The notes beneath the pieces were generated by a model. It was not told where the DNA came from, made no database searches, and worked only from the letters and a program-made list of their open reading frames with translations. From Eubacteriaceae bacterium (GTDB lineage: Bacteria > Bacillota > Clostridia > Lachnospirales > Lachnospiraceae), in the NCBI GenBank assembly GCA_910574915.1, contig CAJTCR010000021.1:21721-85720 (forward strand): a stretch of 64,000 bases of DNA. Reading direction: 5' to 3'. A program made the position numbers and the translations under genes. Below are positions 9,086 through 16,775 of the stretch, piece after piece. The stretch's first letter is position 1. Each line of letters starts with the position of its first letter.

Positions 9086-9800
9086 TGGAAATGAGAAAAA
9101 GAATGTATTTGGCGTAGTCCTTGCAGGCGGAGTCGGGGCGCGCATGGGAAATGTGGAAAAGCCAAAACAGTTTATGGAAGTGGCAGGAAAGCCGATTCTG
9201 GTGCTGGTGCTGGAAAAATTTGTAATTCATCCGGGATTTGACCAGGTGCTTGTATTATCGCCGAAGCAGTGGATGCGTTATACAAAAGACCTGATCCAAA
9301 AGTATATTCCGATGAAGGAACGCATTGTAGTCCTTGAGGGCGGCAGTACGAGAAATGAGACGATTATGAATTCGATCCGGTATCTGGAGCAGCAGGAGCT
9401 GTTAGACGAGGAAACCGTGATTGTGACGCATGATTCGGTGCGCCCGTTTGTGACGCACCGCATTTTGGAAGAAAATATCCAGGCGGCACAGCAGTACGGC
9501 GCCTGTGATACGGTGATCCCGGCGACGGATACGATTGTGCAGAGCATCTCGCATACCGTGATCTCGGATATCCCGGATCGATCGGTAATGTACCAAGGGC
9601 AGACGCCGCAGTCGTTTAAGGCAAAAAAGCTAAAGCAGGTCTACGAATCCCTGACACCGCAGGAAAAAGAGATTCTTACCGACGCGTGCAAGATTTTTGT
9701 AATCAAGGGCGAGGAAGTACGGCTCGTACAGGGAGAGGTTTCGAATATAAAGATAACGTACCCGTATGATTTGAAGGTGGCGGAGTCTTTGATCTGCTGA
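9072..9800 (+). CDS. tarI: D-ribitol-5-phosphate cytidylyltransferase
   Basis: This IspD-family nucleotidyltransferase makes CDP-ribitol from CTP and ribitol 5-phosphate. The nucleotide-binding loop is near the N-terminus (VLAGGVGARMG, then KPKQF), and VTHDSVRPFVT lies in the middle. The same fold is used by IspD of the isoprenoid pathway; the TarI call rests on the adjacent tarJ gene and the polyol-phosphate transferases on both sides. The start at 9072 is chosen because AGAGG at 9061-9065 precedes it with six bases spacing, while the upstream ATG at 9024 would add 16 charged residues lacking family similarity. It overlaps the preceding gene by 14 bases. Confidence 0.8.
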   Translation: MEINNGNEKKNVFGVVLAGGVGARMGNVEKPKQFMEVAGKPILVLVLEKFVIHPGFDQVLVLSPKQWMRYTKDLIQKYIPMKERIVVLEGGSTRNETIMNSIRYLEQQELLDEETVIVTHDSVRPFVTHRILEENIQAAQQYGACDTVIPATDTIVQSISHTVISDIPDRSVMYQGQTPQSFKAKKLKQVYESLTPQEKEILTDACKIFVIKGEEVRLVQGEVSNIKITYPYDLKVAESLIC

Positions 9801-9838
9801 CAGCCGCCGCTGCATTTATTTATGGAAAAGGATGAACG

Positions 9839-10864
9839 ATGTTAAATACAGTATATCAGTTAAAGCGCCCGCGCCAGTTTGAGACGGTGTTTCATGAGAT
9901 TGAACTAGACTATGAACATCTGATCGTGCGGCCGCTGCGCTTATCCATCTGCAACGCAGACCAGAGATATTACCAGGGAACACGGGCAGAACAGATCCTG
10001 CGCGACAAGCTGCCGATGGCGCTGATCCATGAAGGCACAGGCAGTGTGGTTTATGATCCTGCGGGACAGTTTCGGGTAGGGGAAGAGGTCGTAATGATTC
10101 CAAACCTCCCAGTCGAACAGGATGCGTTTATTGCTGAAAATTACCTGCGCAGCTCTGGATTTCGCGCCAGCGGCACGGACGGTTTTTTACAGGAATATAT
10201 ACAGACCACTGCCGACCGGGTAGTTCGCCTGCCGGATAAGATCCATCCGTCGGTAGCGGCATTTACAGAGCTTGTAAGCGTCAGCTACCATGCATTGCAG
10301 CGATGGCTGTGCACGGCGCACGCACGCAGAAAAGAAGCGGCTGTGTGGGGAGACGGCAATCTGGGATATATTACAGCGCTGCTGCTGCACGTGCTGTGCC
10401 CGGATACGAAAGTATATGTCGTCGGCGTTCATGAGGAGAAGTTAAGCTATTTTACATTTGCAGACGAGGTGTTTTTGGCAGCGCAGCTACCGCAGGATCT
10501 TGCATTTGACCATGCATTAGAGTGCGTAGGCGGTACGGGAGCGCAGTCTGCAATCAGCCAGATTATCGCGCACATCCGTCCAGAAGGTACGATTGGCTTG
10601 CTCGGCGTCTCCGAAGAGCTGGTGCCGCTTAATACACGCATGGTGCTGGAAAAAGGGCTGCGTATGATTGGCAGCAGCCGCAGCGGGCGTGCCGATTTCG
10701 AAGGCTTGATGGAGCTGTACCGTAGACATCCGCAGGTTTTGTCGTATCTGGAACATATTGTCGGAGAGGAATTTGTCGTTCGTGACAGCAGGGACATCCG
10801 CAATGCGTTTGAAGCAGATCTGCACAAATTAATGGGAAAAACAATAATGATCTGGGAAGAATAA
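9839..10864 (+). CDS. tarJ: Ribulose-5-phosphate reductase, zinc alcohol dehydrogenase family
   Basis: This 341-residue medium-chain dehydrogenase reduces ribulose 5-phosphate to ribitol 5-phosphate, the substrate of TarI. The N-terminal half carries the TarJ pattern LIVRPLRLSICNADQRYYQG, where the cysteine is a likely zinc ligand. The cofactor domain has AVWGDGNLGYITALLLH near residues 160-180, a glycine-rich turn. An AAAGGATG-type site precedes the ATG and the gap to tarI is 38 bases. With tarI it supplies CDP-ribitol to the flanking transferases. Confidence 0.8.
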   Translation: MLNTVYQLKRPRQFETVFHEIELDYEHLIVRPLRLSICNADQRYYQGTRAEQILRDKLPMALIHEGTGSVVYDPAGQFRVGEEVVMIPNLPVEQDAFIAENYLRSSGFRASGTDGFLQEYIQTTADRVVRLPDKIHPSVAAFTELVSVSYHALQRWLCTAHARRKEAAVWGDGNLGYITALLLHVLCPDTKVYVVGVHEEKLSYFTFADEVFLAAQLPQDLAFDHALECVGGTGAQSAISQIIAHIRPEGTIGLLGVSEELVPLNTRMVLEKGLRMIGSSRSGRADFEGLMELYRRHPQVLSYLEHIVGEEFVVRDSRDIRNAFEADLHKLMGKTIMIWEE

Positions 10865-10884
10865 AAGATCAGGGGCTAGATAAA

Positions 10885-12078
10885 ATGATGACCGTTAAAA
10901 AAATTAAAAAAGGAATTTCAGGCGCGGTAAAGTTTCTGACCTTTCGTGTCCTGTTTTGCGGAATTTACCGCCTTCATGCAGCAAAGCCGATACAGCAGGA
11001 CAAAGTGCTGTTTGTAGAGGTCAGGGAGCCGTCGGTATCGAACAGCTTCCGTCTGCTGTATCAGAAAATAAAAAAAGAAGGAACGTACCGCATTCACACG
11101 CACTATCTGCGCAGCGGCTTTGTAAGCCGACTGGAATATTTAAGGCGCTGTACGGCGATGCTCAAAGACTTAGCAGACGCCAAGTATGTCTTTTTAAATG
11201 AAGGGTGCAATGTGATCGGCAGTATCCCTATGCGCAGCGAGACCATCCTGACACAGACCTGGCACGCCTGCGGGGCGTTTAAACGGTTTGGATTCAGTAC
11301 GGCGGAGTTAAAATATGGAGAAACGGCGGAGGAAATGCGCAAATATCCGTATTATGGCAATACGACTTACGTGACCTTGTCAAGCCCGGATATTGCATGG
11401 GCTTATGAAGAGGCGATGATGCTGCAAGACCGCAGAGAATGCTTTCGGGCAACCGGGGTCAGCCGTACGGACGTCTTTTTTCAAAAGCGGTTTTTGCAGG
11501 CGGCAAACGCGCATTTTGCACAGTGCGTGCCTTTTGCGGGGGACAGGAAAGTGCTGCTCTATGCGCCGACATTCCGCGGACACGCAAAAGAAGCGGCATC
11601 GCCCGACAAGCTGGACATCCAGAAGCTGAAACAGGCGCTTGGGCAGGATTATGTGCTTGTCTGCAAGCATCATCCGTTTGTCAGCCATCCGCCAGTGATT
11701 CCGCCTGACTGCGCGGATTTTGCAAAGGATGTGACAAAAGAGCTTTCGATTGACGAGCTGCTTTGTGTAAGTGATATATGCATTTCGGACTATTCGTCTT
11801 TGGTGTTTGAATATTCGCTGTTTGAAAAGCCGATGCTTTTTTATGCATATGACCTGGAAGACTATTTTGACTGGCGGGGATTTTACTATGATTATCATGA
11901 GCTTGCGCCGGGGCCGGTTGTACGGACGAATGAAGAGCTGATTGAAAAGATCCGCGAACTGGAAACCTGCTTTGACCCGCAGCGGATCCGGGAGTTCCGG
12001 CAGAGATTTATGGCATCGTGTGATGGGAAGGCGACGGAGCGTATTATGAGGATGGTGTTTTGCTCGGATGAATCTTAG
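10885..12078 (+). CDS. CDP-ribitol/CDP-glycerol phosphotransferase family protein (TarL/TagF-like)
   Basis: This second polyol-phosphate transferase of 397 residues is paralogous to the gene at 7925. It shows LTQTWHACGAFKRFGFS near residue 115, LLYAPTFRGHAKE, VCKHHPFVSHP and CISDYSSLVFEYSLFEKP near 300. Two transferases flanking tarIJ suggest one primes and one extends a ribitol-phosphate polymer. Two adjacent ATG codons (10885 and 10888) could start translation; the ribosome site is weak, consistent with reading on from tarJ 20 bases upstream. It is the last gene of the cluster; element copy C follows its stop. Confidence 0.8.
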   Translation: MMTVKKIKKGISGAVKFLTFRVLFCGIYRLHAAKPIQQDKVLFVEVREPSVSNSFRLLYQKIKKEGTYRIHTHYLRSGFVSRLEYLRRCTAMLKDLADAKYVFLNEGCNVIGSIPMRSETILTQTWHACGAFKRFGFSTAELKYGETAEEMRKYPYYGNTTYVTLSSPDIAWAYEEAMMLQDRRECFRATGVSRTDVFFQKRFLQAANAHFAQCVPFAGDRKVLLYAPTFRGHAKEAASPDKLDIQKLKQALGQDYVLVCKHHPFVSHPPVIPPDCADFAKDVTKELSIDELLCVSDICISDYSSLVFEYSLFEKPMLFYAYDLEDYFDWRGFYYDYHELAPGPVVRTNEELIEKIRELETCFDPQRIREFRQRFMASCDGKATERIMRMVFCSDES

Positions 12079-12107
12079 GGGGCTTTTGAGGTGTTTTGGT
12101 AAGTTTT

Positions 12108-12406
12108 TACAGGAAGGGACGCCGGGAAAGAGGATGTGCCTCCCCTGGCTGCGTCCGTTCCAGAATGCTAAGAAGCCCTAAGTATTCTGCTGGGACGCTG
12201 TGGCTGTGGACGGTCGCGCCACCTAGTTCGCTGCCTGCTGGCAGCTAAAGGTGGCGCTTGGCTGCGCCCCTAGTTGTTTTGCAGAATACTAAGGGCTTCT
12301 AAGCATTTTTCCAAAGCCGCAGCCAGGGGAGGCACATCCTCTCTCCCGGCTGCTTTTCGTAAGTGCTACAAAACAAGCTCAATATGGTTTGGGTTGTTCG
12401 TTCTAG
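12108..12406 (+). repeat. R element copy C (plus orientation)
   Basis: The outer arms 12121-12153 and 12318-12350 pair over 33 bases with one mismatch and span 230 bp. The right end reads TTGTTCGTTCTAG at 12394-12406. In this copy the central hairpin stem is GCGCCACCT (12216-12224) with AGGTGGCGC (12249-12257), instead of GCGGCACCT with AGGTGCCGC in most copies, so both sides changed together. Confidence 0.85.
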
Positions 12407-12552
12407 TCCGCTGCCGGCAACTAAAGGTGGCGCTTGGCTTTGTCCCTGGTGTCTCCGCAGAAGACAAAGGGCTTCTAAGCATTCTTTCAAAGCCGCCAAG
12501 GAGAGTCAAGCCCTACACCCGGCTGCTTTTCGTAAGTGCTACAAGAAAGAAC
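12407..12552 (+). repeat. R element fragment (3' half, plus orientation)
   Basis: Directly after the CTAG end of copy C lies the right half of another copy: the central CTGCCGGCAACTAAAGG part, the GCAGAAGACAAAGGGCTTCT strand of the inner helix, and a diverged right arm followed by GCTTTTCGTAAGTGCTAC. The left half is missing. The join falls at the CTAG that intact copies carry in their central loop. Confidence 0.7.
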
Positions 12553-12634
12553 AGTACAAAGTGCAATGTGTATTGCTGACAGCATCGTGTTTGGGGGCAC
12601 TACTTTACTGTAGAATCGTCATTTATTTATCACT

Positions 12635-12890
12635 TGGAAGAAACAGCCGGAGGAAGGGATGCGGGGCTGGCTTTCTGTGACGTTGGAAAAATGTTAGGAG
12701 CTCTTAGCATCCTGCAAAACAACCAGGGGCGCAGCCAAGCGGCACCTTTAGCTGCCAGCAGGCAGCGAACTAGGTGCCGCGACCGTCCACAGCCACAGCT
12801 TGGCAGCAGGATGCTTAGAGCTCCTTACATTTTGGAAAAGGAACAGAAAGCCAGCCCCGCATCCCTTCCTCCGGCGTCCCTCCCATCAAA
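12635..12890 (-). repeat. R element copy D (minus orientation, divergent arms)
   Basis: The arms 12646-12678 and 12843-12875 are a perfect 33-bp inverted repeat spanning 230 bp, although the arm sequence has little in common with the other copies. The central part is nearly identical to theirs. This copy is the strongest single evidence that pairing, not sequence, is kept in the arms. The outer flanks are diverged and no CTAG ends are seen. Confidence 0.85.
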
Positions 12891-13014
12891 CAAACCCACC
12901 ACAAAACATTCAAATTTCCAATACAACAAAACAAAATAAACTACTTTTGAAAAACAACATACATCGTAAAAGAGTAAACGCCAATCCCTAAAAAAACCTC
13001 GAAAAAACAAGCAT

Positions 13015-13036
13015 ATTGTATTTTTTTAGATACAAT
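13015..13036. promoter_or_regulatory. ATTGTAT-N8-ATACAAT dyad upstream of the BlaI-like gene
   Basis: A perfect 7-bp inverted repeat with an 8-base spacer lies about 80 bases upstream of the -35 box of the blaI-like gene. TACA/TGTA words are typical of BlaI/MecI operators, and a TGTA follows at 13046-13049. It could be an operator, but its position upstream of the promoter is unusual and nothing else supports it. Confidence 0.3.
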
Positions 13037-13116
13037 AGTAGTCGATGTACAAACGTAAGTTCTGACAAAAAAATATGTATCTTTGAAAAAACATTCAAAA
13101 TATGTGTAAAATACTC

Positions 13117-13145
13117 TTGTTTTCTCGCTTTTTTTCAGCTATACT
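13117..13145 (+). promoter_or_regulatory. Sigma-A-type promoter for the blaI-blaR1 pair
   Basis: TTGTTT at 13117-13122 and TATACT at 13140-13145 are separated by 17 bases. It is the best promoter match upstream of the regulator gene at 13281 and leaves a leader of about 130 bases. Confidence 0.6.
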
Positions 13146-13280
13146 AAGAACACAAAATCGGTTATATTTTTGAAAATAGCTAAACACGCTTATGCGCTTT
13201 AAAACTATAGCCACAAATAAATGTTGAAAGCAACCAGCAAGTGTAGTAGGTTATTGCTAAGGTTGAGAAAGGATGGAGGT

Positions 13281-13661
13281 ATGAGAGCAAAGGAAATTAC
13301 AGATTGTGAAAAGGTTGTCATGAAATGTGTATGGGACAGTCCGCATGAATTATCGATGCAGGAGATTACAGAAATGGTCAATTCACAACATGGCAAAAAC
13401 TGGAAGACGCAAACAGTATCAACATTCCTTGCACGACTTGTGAAAAAAGATTATTTAAAGATGTATCGGAAAGGAAGATGTTTCTATTATCAGCCATTAG
13501 TTGACAAAGAAGAATACAAAGACGATGTATTGAAAGATTACGTTCAGTTTTGGAACGGAGGCAGTATGTCTGCGTTTGTATGTGGATTGTTTGGTAAGAA
13601 AGATATGCTGAGCGAATCAGAGCGAAAGGAACTAAAGAAAAAAATTGATGATTTTGATTAA
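13281..13661 (+). CDS. BlaI/MecI/CopY family transcriptional repressor
   Basis: This 126-residue winged-helix repressor is of the length usual for BlaI and MecI. An N-terminal HTH lies near residues 5-70 (VVMKCVWDSPHELSMQEITEMV, then TVSTFLARLVKKDYL with the recognition helix), followed by a C-terminal dimerisation part. Such proteins are cut by the partner metalloprotease when the sensor is triggered. The start at 13281 follows GGATGGAGG at 13271-13279 and matches the family N-terminus; an upstream in-frame ATG at 13221 would add unrelated residues. It overlaps the blaR1-like gene by 14 bases, a classical coupled arrangement. No beta-lactamase gene lies next to it, so its targets are unknown. 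Confidence 0.85.
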   Translation: MRAKEITDCEKVVMKCVWDSPHELSMQEITEMVNSQHGKNWKTQTVSTFLARLVKKDYLKMYRKGRCFYYQPLVDKEEYKDDVLKDYVQFWNGGSMSAFVCGLFGKKDMLSESERKELKKKIDDFD

Positions 13662-15093
13662 TCAGTTATTTTTCGCTGTCTTGATCAGCTCCGTAACAAG
13701 TACCCTGCTGTTTTTTGTATGGTGGCTATTGCGGGGCTTTTTTATGATTGCAAATGCAAAATTAGTCTATTCCATGCTGCGTTCGATCTGTATCCTGTAT
13801 GTGCTGCCGATTGGATATGTAGCAGTATTACTTACTTACCAGGCTGGATTTCGAGGAAAATCAGGAGTGTGGAGCCTGGTTTTCGCAAGATCAAAGGAGC
13901 TTACGAACAAGCTTTGGCTGTATGCCGTTCTCTGGACGGTCACTGTGATATTTCTGATTGCTTTTCAGGCGCTCGACCGCTTACAATGGAGAAGAAAGCT
14001 TGCAGATAACATCCCGGAGTATAACCAGGCGACAGTCAAGCTGTATGAAAGCGTCTGCCAAAGGCTTGGGGTAGCGAATCGAATGATGCCGCTGAACCGA
14101 AATGTAGAGATTGATATCCCATGTGTGATTGGATGGATACGTCCCCGGCTGCTGCTGCCGGAGAGAGATTATTCCAGGGAAGAGCTGGAACTGATTTTTC
14201 TTCATGAAGTATCTCACCACAAGCACAAGGATCTGGGATTCAAAGCGTTTTCTGTTGTCGTTATGATGGTTCACTGTTTTAATCCGGCAGCCTGGATTCT
14301 TGTCCGAAAAATCAATTTCTGGAGCGAATGCATGGCAGATCTGGAAGTGCTCGAAATGAACGGCAGTCTGCAAAATGAAAAGGCATATTTTGATAGTATC
14401 GCAAAACTGATTCCCGATGATAAGAAAAAACAAGTAAACAGTGCTTTTGTCTCAGCCTTATGTATCAGTAGAAAAATGATTGACAGGAGAGTGGATTTTG
14501 TGAAAAAGTATAGGTTAATGAAATCAGCAGGCAAGTTGGTAACAGCAGCGCTCGGGGCAGCGTTTATACTTGCTTCAGGGACAACTGCATATGCATCGGG
14601 GAAGACAGTAGCTGATCTTCATAACGTAGTTTATAGGGATACGGAAAACTATGTGAATGTGGAAGAGGGGTCTACCATCAGGACAGTAGTAGCGGATGAC
14701 GGGATGATTGAGTATCATTGCCGGATTGAGGATTTGGATAGGGAAGGGCTTAAGATTGTAACTATGCCGGATGAAGAAATCTCGACGATTACTGCTGGGT
14801 TTCATTATAATATGGACTGGTATGTAGAACCAGAATGTAGATTTGTTAGTGGAAGCTATTATGTAACAACAAGTCAAAAATTATGTGCGTCCGTTACAGT
14901 ATCGCCAACAGATAAATATTATGATTTGGGCATTATGGATGATAATGGAAATGCATATTATGTGAGAGGCAGAGGAGCTGCATCACATAATTTTACTATT
15001 CCAAAATCAAGCAGGTACCGTGTATTTATTCAAAATAATAACAGCAGCACAACACTTCACGCAACAGGGTATTTTGTATATGAAGATAAATAA
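13648..15093 (+). CDS. BlaR1/MecR1-like M56 membrane metallopeptidase with a non-penicillin-binding sensor domain
   Basis: This 481-residue signal transducer has several N-terminal membrane helices (up to about residue 115), then the M56 zinc peptidase motif H186-EVS-H190 in a cytoplasmic loop, another membrane region around 200-220, and a membrane helix near 300-322 (LGAAFILASGTTAYASG). The last 150 residues would be outside the cell. In true BlaR1 this part is a penicillin-binding domain with SxxK; here it is short and beta-rich, and no such motif is seen. It ends in a stretch (NFTIPKSSRYRVFIQNN) that recalls small adhesion or pre-peptidase folds. The signal is therefore probably not a beta-lactam. 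The start is ATG 13648, overlapping the repressor gene. Confidence 0.8.
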   Translation: MILINQLFFAVLISSVTSTLLFFVWWLLRGFFMIANAKLVYSMLRSICILYVLPIGYVAVLLTYQAGFRGKSGVWSLVFARSKELTNKLWLYAVLWTVTVIFLIAFQALDRLQWRRKLADNIPEYNQATVKLYESVCQRLGVANRMMPLNRNVEIDIPCVIGWIRPRLLLPERDYSREELELIFLHEVSHHKHKDLGFKAFSVVVMMVHCFNPAAWILVRKINFWSECMADLEVLEMNGSLQNEKAYFDSIAKLIPDDKKKQVNSAFVSALCISRKMIDRRVDFVKKYRLMKSAGKLVTAALGAAFILASGTTAYASGKTVADLHNVVYRDTENYVNVEEGSTIRTVVADDGMIEYHCRIEDLDREGLKIVTMPDEEISTITAGFHYNMDWYVEPECRFVSGSYYVTTSQKLCASVTVSPTDKYYDLGIMDDNGNAYYVRGRGAASHNFTIPKSSRYRVFIQNNNSSTTLHATGYFVYEDK

Positions 15094-15238
15094 AAAATAT
15101 CGAAACCTAATGCAGCAGAAATGCAAATCGTATTATAACTTAGAGGATTTTAAAATTGTTTACTTCAAATTCGGCAAACGGGTTGTGCCGATCTTTTACG
15201 TACCGTTATATGGCGGGGAGGATAAGAAGGAGAAGTAG
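15080..15238 (+). CDS. Possible 52-residue basic protein overlapping the end of the BlaR1-like gene
   Basis: An open frame begins 14 bases before the stop of the preceding gene and encodes a lysine- and tyrosine-rich peptide (MKINKKYRNLMQQK at the start, GEDKKEK at the end). There is no clear ribosome site, and no family is recognised. It could be translated by coupling or be chance; I lean towards chance. Confidence 0.25.
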   Translation: MKINKKYRNLMQQKCKSYYNLEDFKIVYFKFGKRVVPIFYVPLYGGEDKKEK

Positions 15239-15791
15239 CGCATTTTGGGCTGGTTTGTAAATGAGCCAGAATGAGCGGGTTTAGACAATGTGGCTGAAAT
15301 GTGAAGGTTATATCAGAAATGCAGTGTATGCGAACGACGTGCCAGGCAGGAAACGAAGGGGCAGGGAAAGCTCTGCCAGGCAGCCTGGGTTTATTTTCTG
15401 CGGGGACTGGCAAAAAGCTGACGCTTGCAGCAGGATGATCGATGTGATTATGCTGTATGCAGTCAGGGTTACGAGCAGTTACAGGATTGATCAAACAGTA
15501 TGTGAAATAGACGAATGAAAAGCCGCATCTTGGGAATCTTTGGCGGGATTTCCGGGTGCGGCTGATTTTTTTGTCGCTTGTTTGTATGGCGTATTTCGGT
15601 TATAATAAAGTTAGATTTTGCTTTAAACAAATGAGGTGCTGTCTCCCATCGGAATTAAAAAGTCCGCATCACCCGGAAAAACTGCGGTCAAAAATTTTCA
15701 GGTATTAGACCCTGTTTGGCAATGAAGGGGCGTTTAGCGGGCTGGATACGCTGAAAGTGGAAATAGGGACAGATGGCGGGATCTATCAATT
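15239..15791. other. Gene-free stretch with one terminator and possible element remnants
   Basis: No convincing gene is seen here. It holds the hairpin listed at 15521. Near 15715-15745 a stretch reading AATGAAGGGGCGTTTAGCGG recalls the inner part of the CTAG-ended element at 23024-23188 and may be a decayed copy. An open frame at 15288-15518 has no ribosome site or family features. Confidence 0.4.
15521..15573 (+). terminator. Rho-independent terminator
   Basis: AGCCGCA at 15521-15527 pairs with TGCGGCT at 15557-15563 across a long loop, and GATTTTTTTG follows. It lies about 430 bases after the blaR1-like stop and before the Fic gene. Confidence 0.55.
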
Positions 15792-16535
15792 ATGAATATG
15801 GAGAAAAAAAGCAGAATGACATTACTGTATCGGTTAAGAGAAGAAAAAAAGATGCGTCTCAAAGGCGGGATTTATCATCAGACCCAGGTGAAGCTTGCAT
15901 ACAATTCCAACCATATGGAAGGCAGCAGGCTGACCGAAGAGCAGACACGTTATATATACGAAACCAACACCATCGGTATCAGCCAGGAGCCGGCGAATGT
16001 AGACGATATTATAGAAACGGTCAATCATTTTCACTGCTTTGATTATATTTTAGACCATGCAGAGGAAGATTTGACGCAAAAATTGATACGGGATATCCAT
16101 GCAATTTTAAAATCAAATACGTCGGACAGCCATTTGGAGTGGTTTCGCGTCGGTGATTATAAGCAGCGCCCCAATATGGTCGGGGATTCAAAAACAACAC
16201 CGCCTGGCAGAGTGCAAAAAGAAATGGAAAAGCTGCTGCTGGATTATGGGCAGAAGGAGACGGTGTTGTTTGAAGATCTTATTGAATTTCATTATCATTT
16301 TGAGAAAATTCATCCGTTTCAGGATGGAAACGGCAGAGTCGGACGCCTGCTGCTGTTTAAGGAATGCCTGAAATATCAAATCGTACCGTTTATTATCGAT
16401 GAAAGGCACAAACTGTATTATTACAGAGGTTTGAAAGAATACGAGACAGAAAGAGGTTATTTGCTGGATACATGCTTGTCATCACAGGATGTGTACAAAG
16501 AATGGCTGCGGTATTATGAGGTTGCTGTGGAATGA
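15792..16535 (+). CDS. Fic family protein (AMP- or other nucleotide-transferase) with inhibitory motif
   Basis: This 247-residue Fic protein has the complete active-site motif HPFQDGNGRVGR, with the catalytic histidine at residue 174. Members with this motif usually transfer AMP from ATP to a hydroxyl side chain of a target protein. An inhibitory helix motif of the form S/TxxxEG/N is visible at residues 39-44 (SNHMEG), upstream of the Fic core, which corresponds to the N-terminally self-inhibited class. No separate antitoxin gene is adjacent, consistent with inhibition in cis. ATG 15792 or 15798 may start translation; neither has a strong ribosome site. The target is unknown. Confidence 0.85.
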   Translation: MNMEKKSRMTLLYRLREEKKMRLKGGIYHQTQVKLAYNSNHMEGSRLTEEQTRYIYETNTIGISQEPANVDDIIETVNHFHCFDYILDHAEEDLTQKLIRDIHAILKSNTSDSHLEWFRVGDYKQRPNMVGDSKTTPPGRVQKEMEKLLLDYGQKETVLFEDLIEFHYHFEKIHPFQDGNGRVGRLLLFKECLKYQIVPFIIDERHKLYYYRGLKEYETERGYLLDTCLSSQDVYKEWLRYYEVAVE

Positions 16536-16592
16536 GATATTCTGATTGCGATCAAATCTGATAAAAAAATAGGTTTACCTCATAAGAGGCGT

Positions 16593-16630
16593 GCCGTCAC
16601 TACTGGGAATAGTGGCGGCTATTTTCTTTT
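16593..16630 (+). terminator. Terminator related to the antisense RNA terminator of the type I toxin module
   Basis: GCCGTCACTA (16593-16602) pairs with TAGTGGCGGC (16610-16619), followed by TATTTTCTTTT. The sequence, including a small hairpin just upstream, is close to the end of the antisense RNA at 34141-34250. No toxin frame is left on the opposite strand, so it may be a relic that now terminates the Fic transcript. Confidence 0.7.
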
Positions 16631-16692
16631 GTCCTTGAAAAATCCCGGCTGCATCATTGCGGATATTTATCCTAAATGTGGAAAAATAGGAA

Positions 16693-16721
16693 TTGAGTTT
16701 ATCATAGGAAAGTGGTATGAT
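16693..16721 (+). promoter_or_regulatory. Promoter of the M13 metallopeptidase gene
   Basis: TTGAGT at 16693-16698 and TATGAT at 16716-16721 have 17 bases between them, about 55 bases upstream of the start codon at 16776. Confidence 0.65.
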
Positions 16722-16775
16722 ATCAATGGGCTATGCAAAATCTATAGGTTGTATCACATGGAAAGGAGCAGCAAC

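Noticed and set aside
9072..9800. IspD (isoprenoid pathway) as the identity of the cytidylyltransferase
   Set aside because: The fold is shared, but tarJ follows directly and polyol-phosphate transferases flank it.
15288..15518. 76-codon frame in the gap before the Fic gene
   Set aside because: No ribosome site, no family features, and composition unlike the neighbouring genes.
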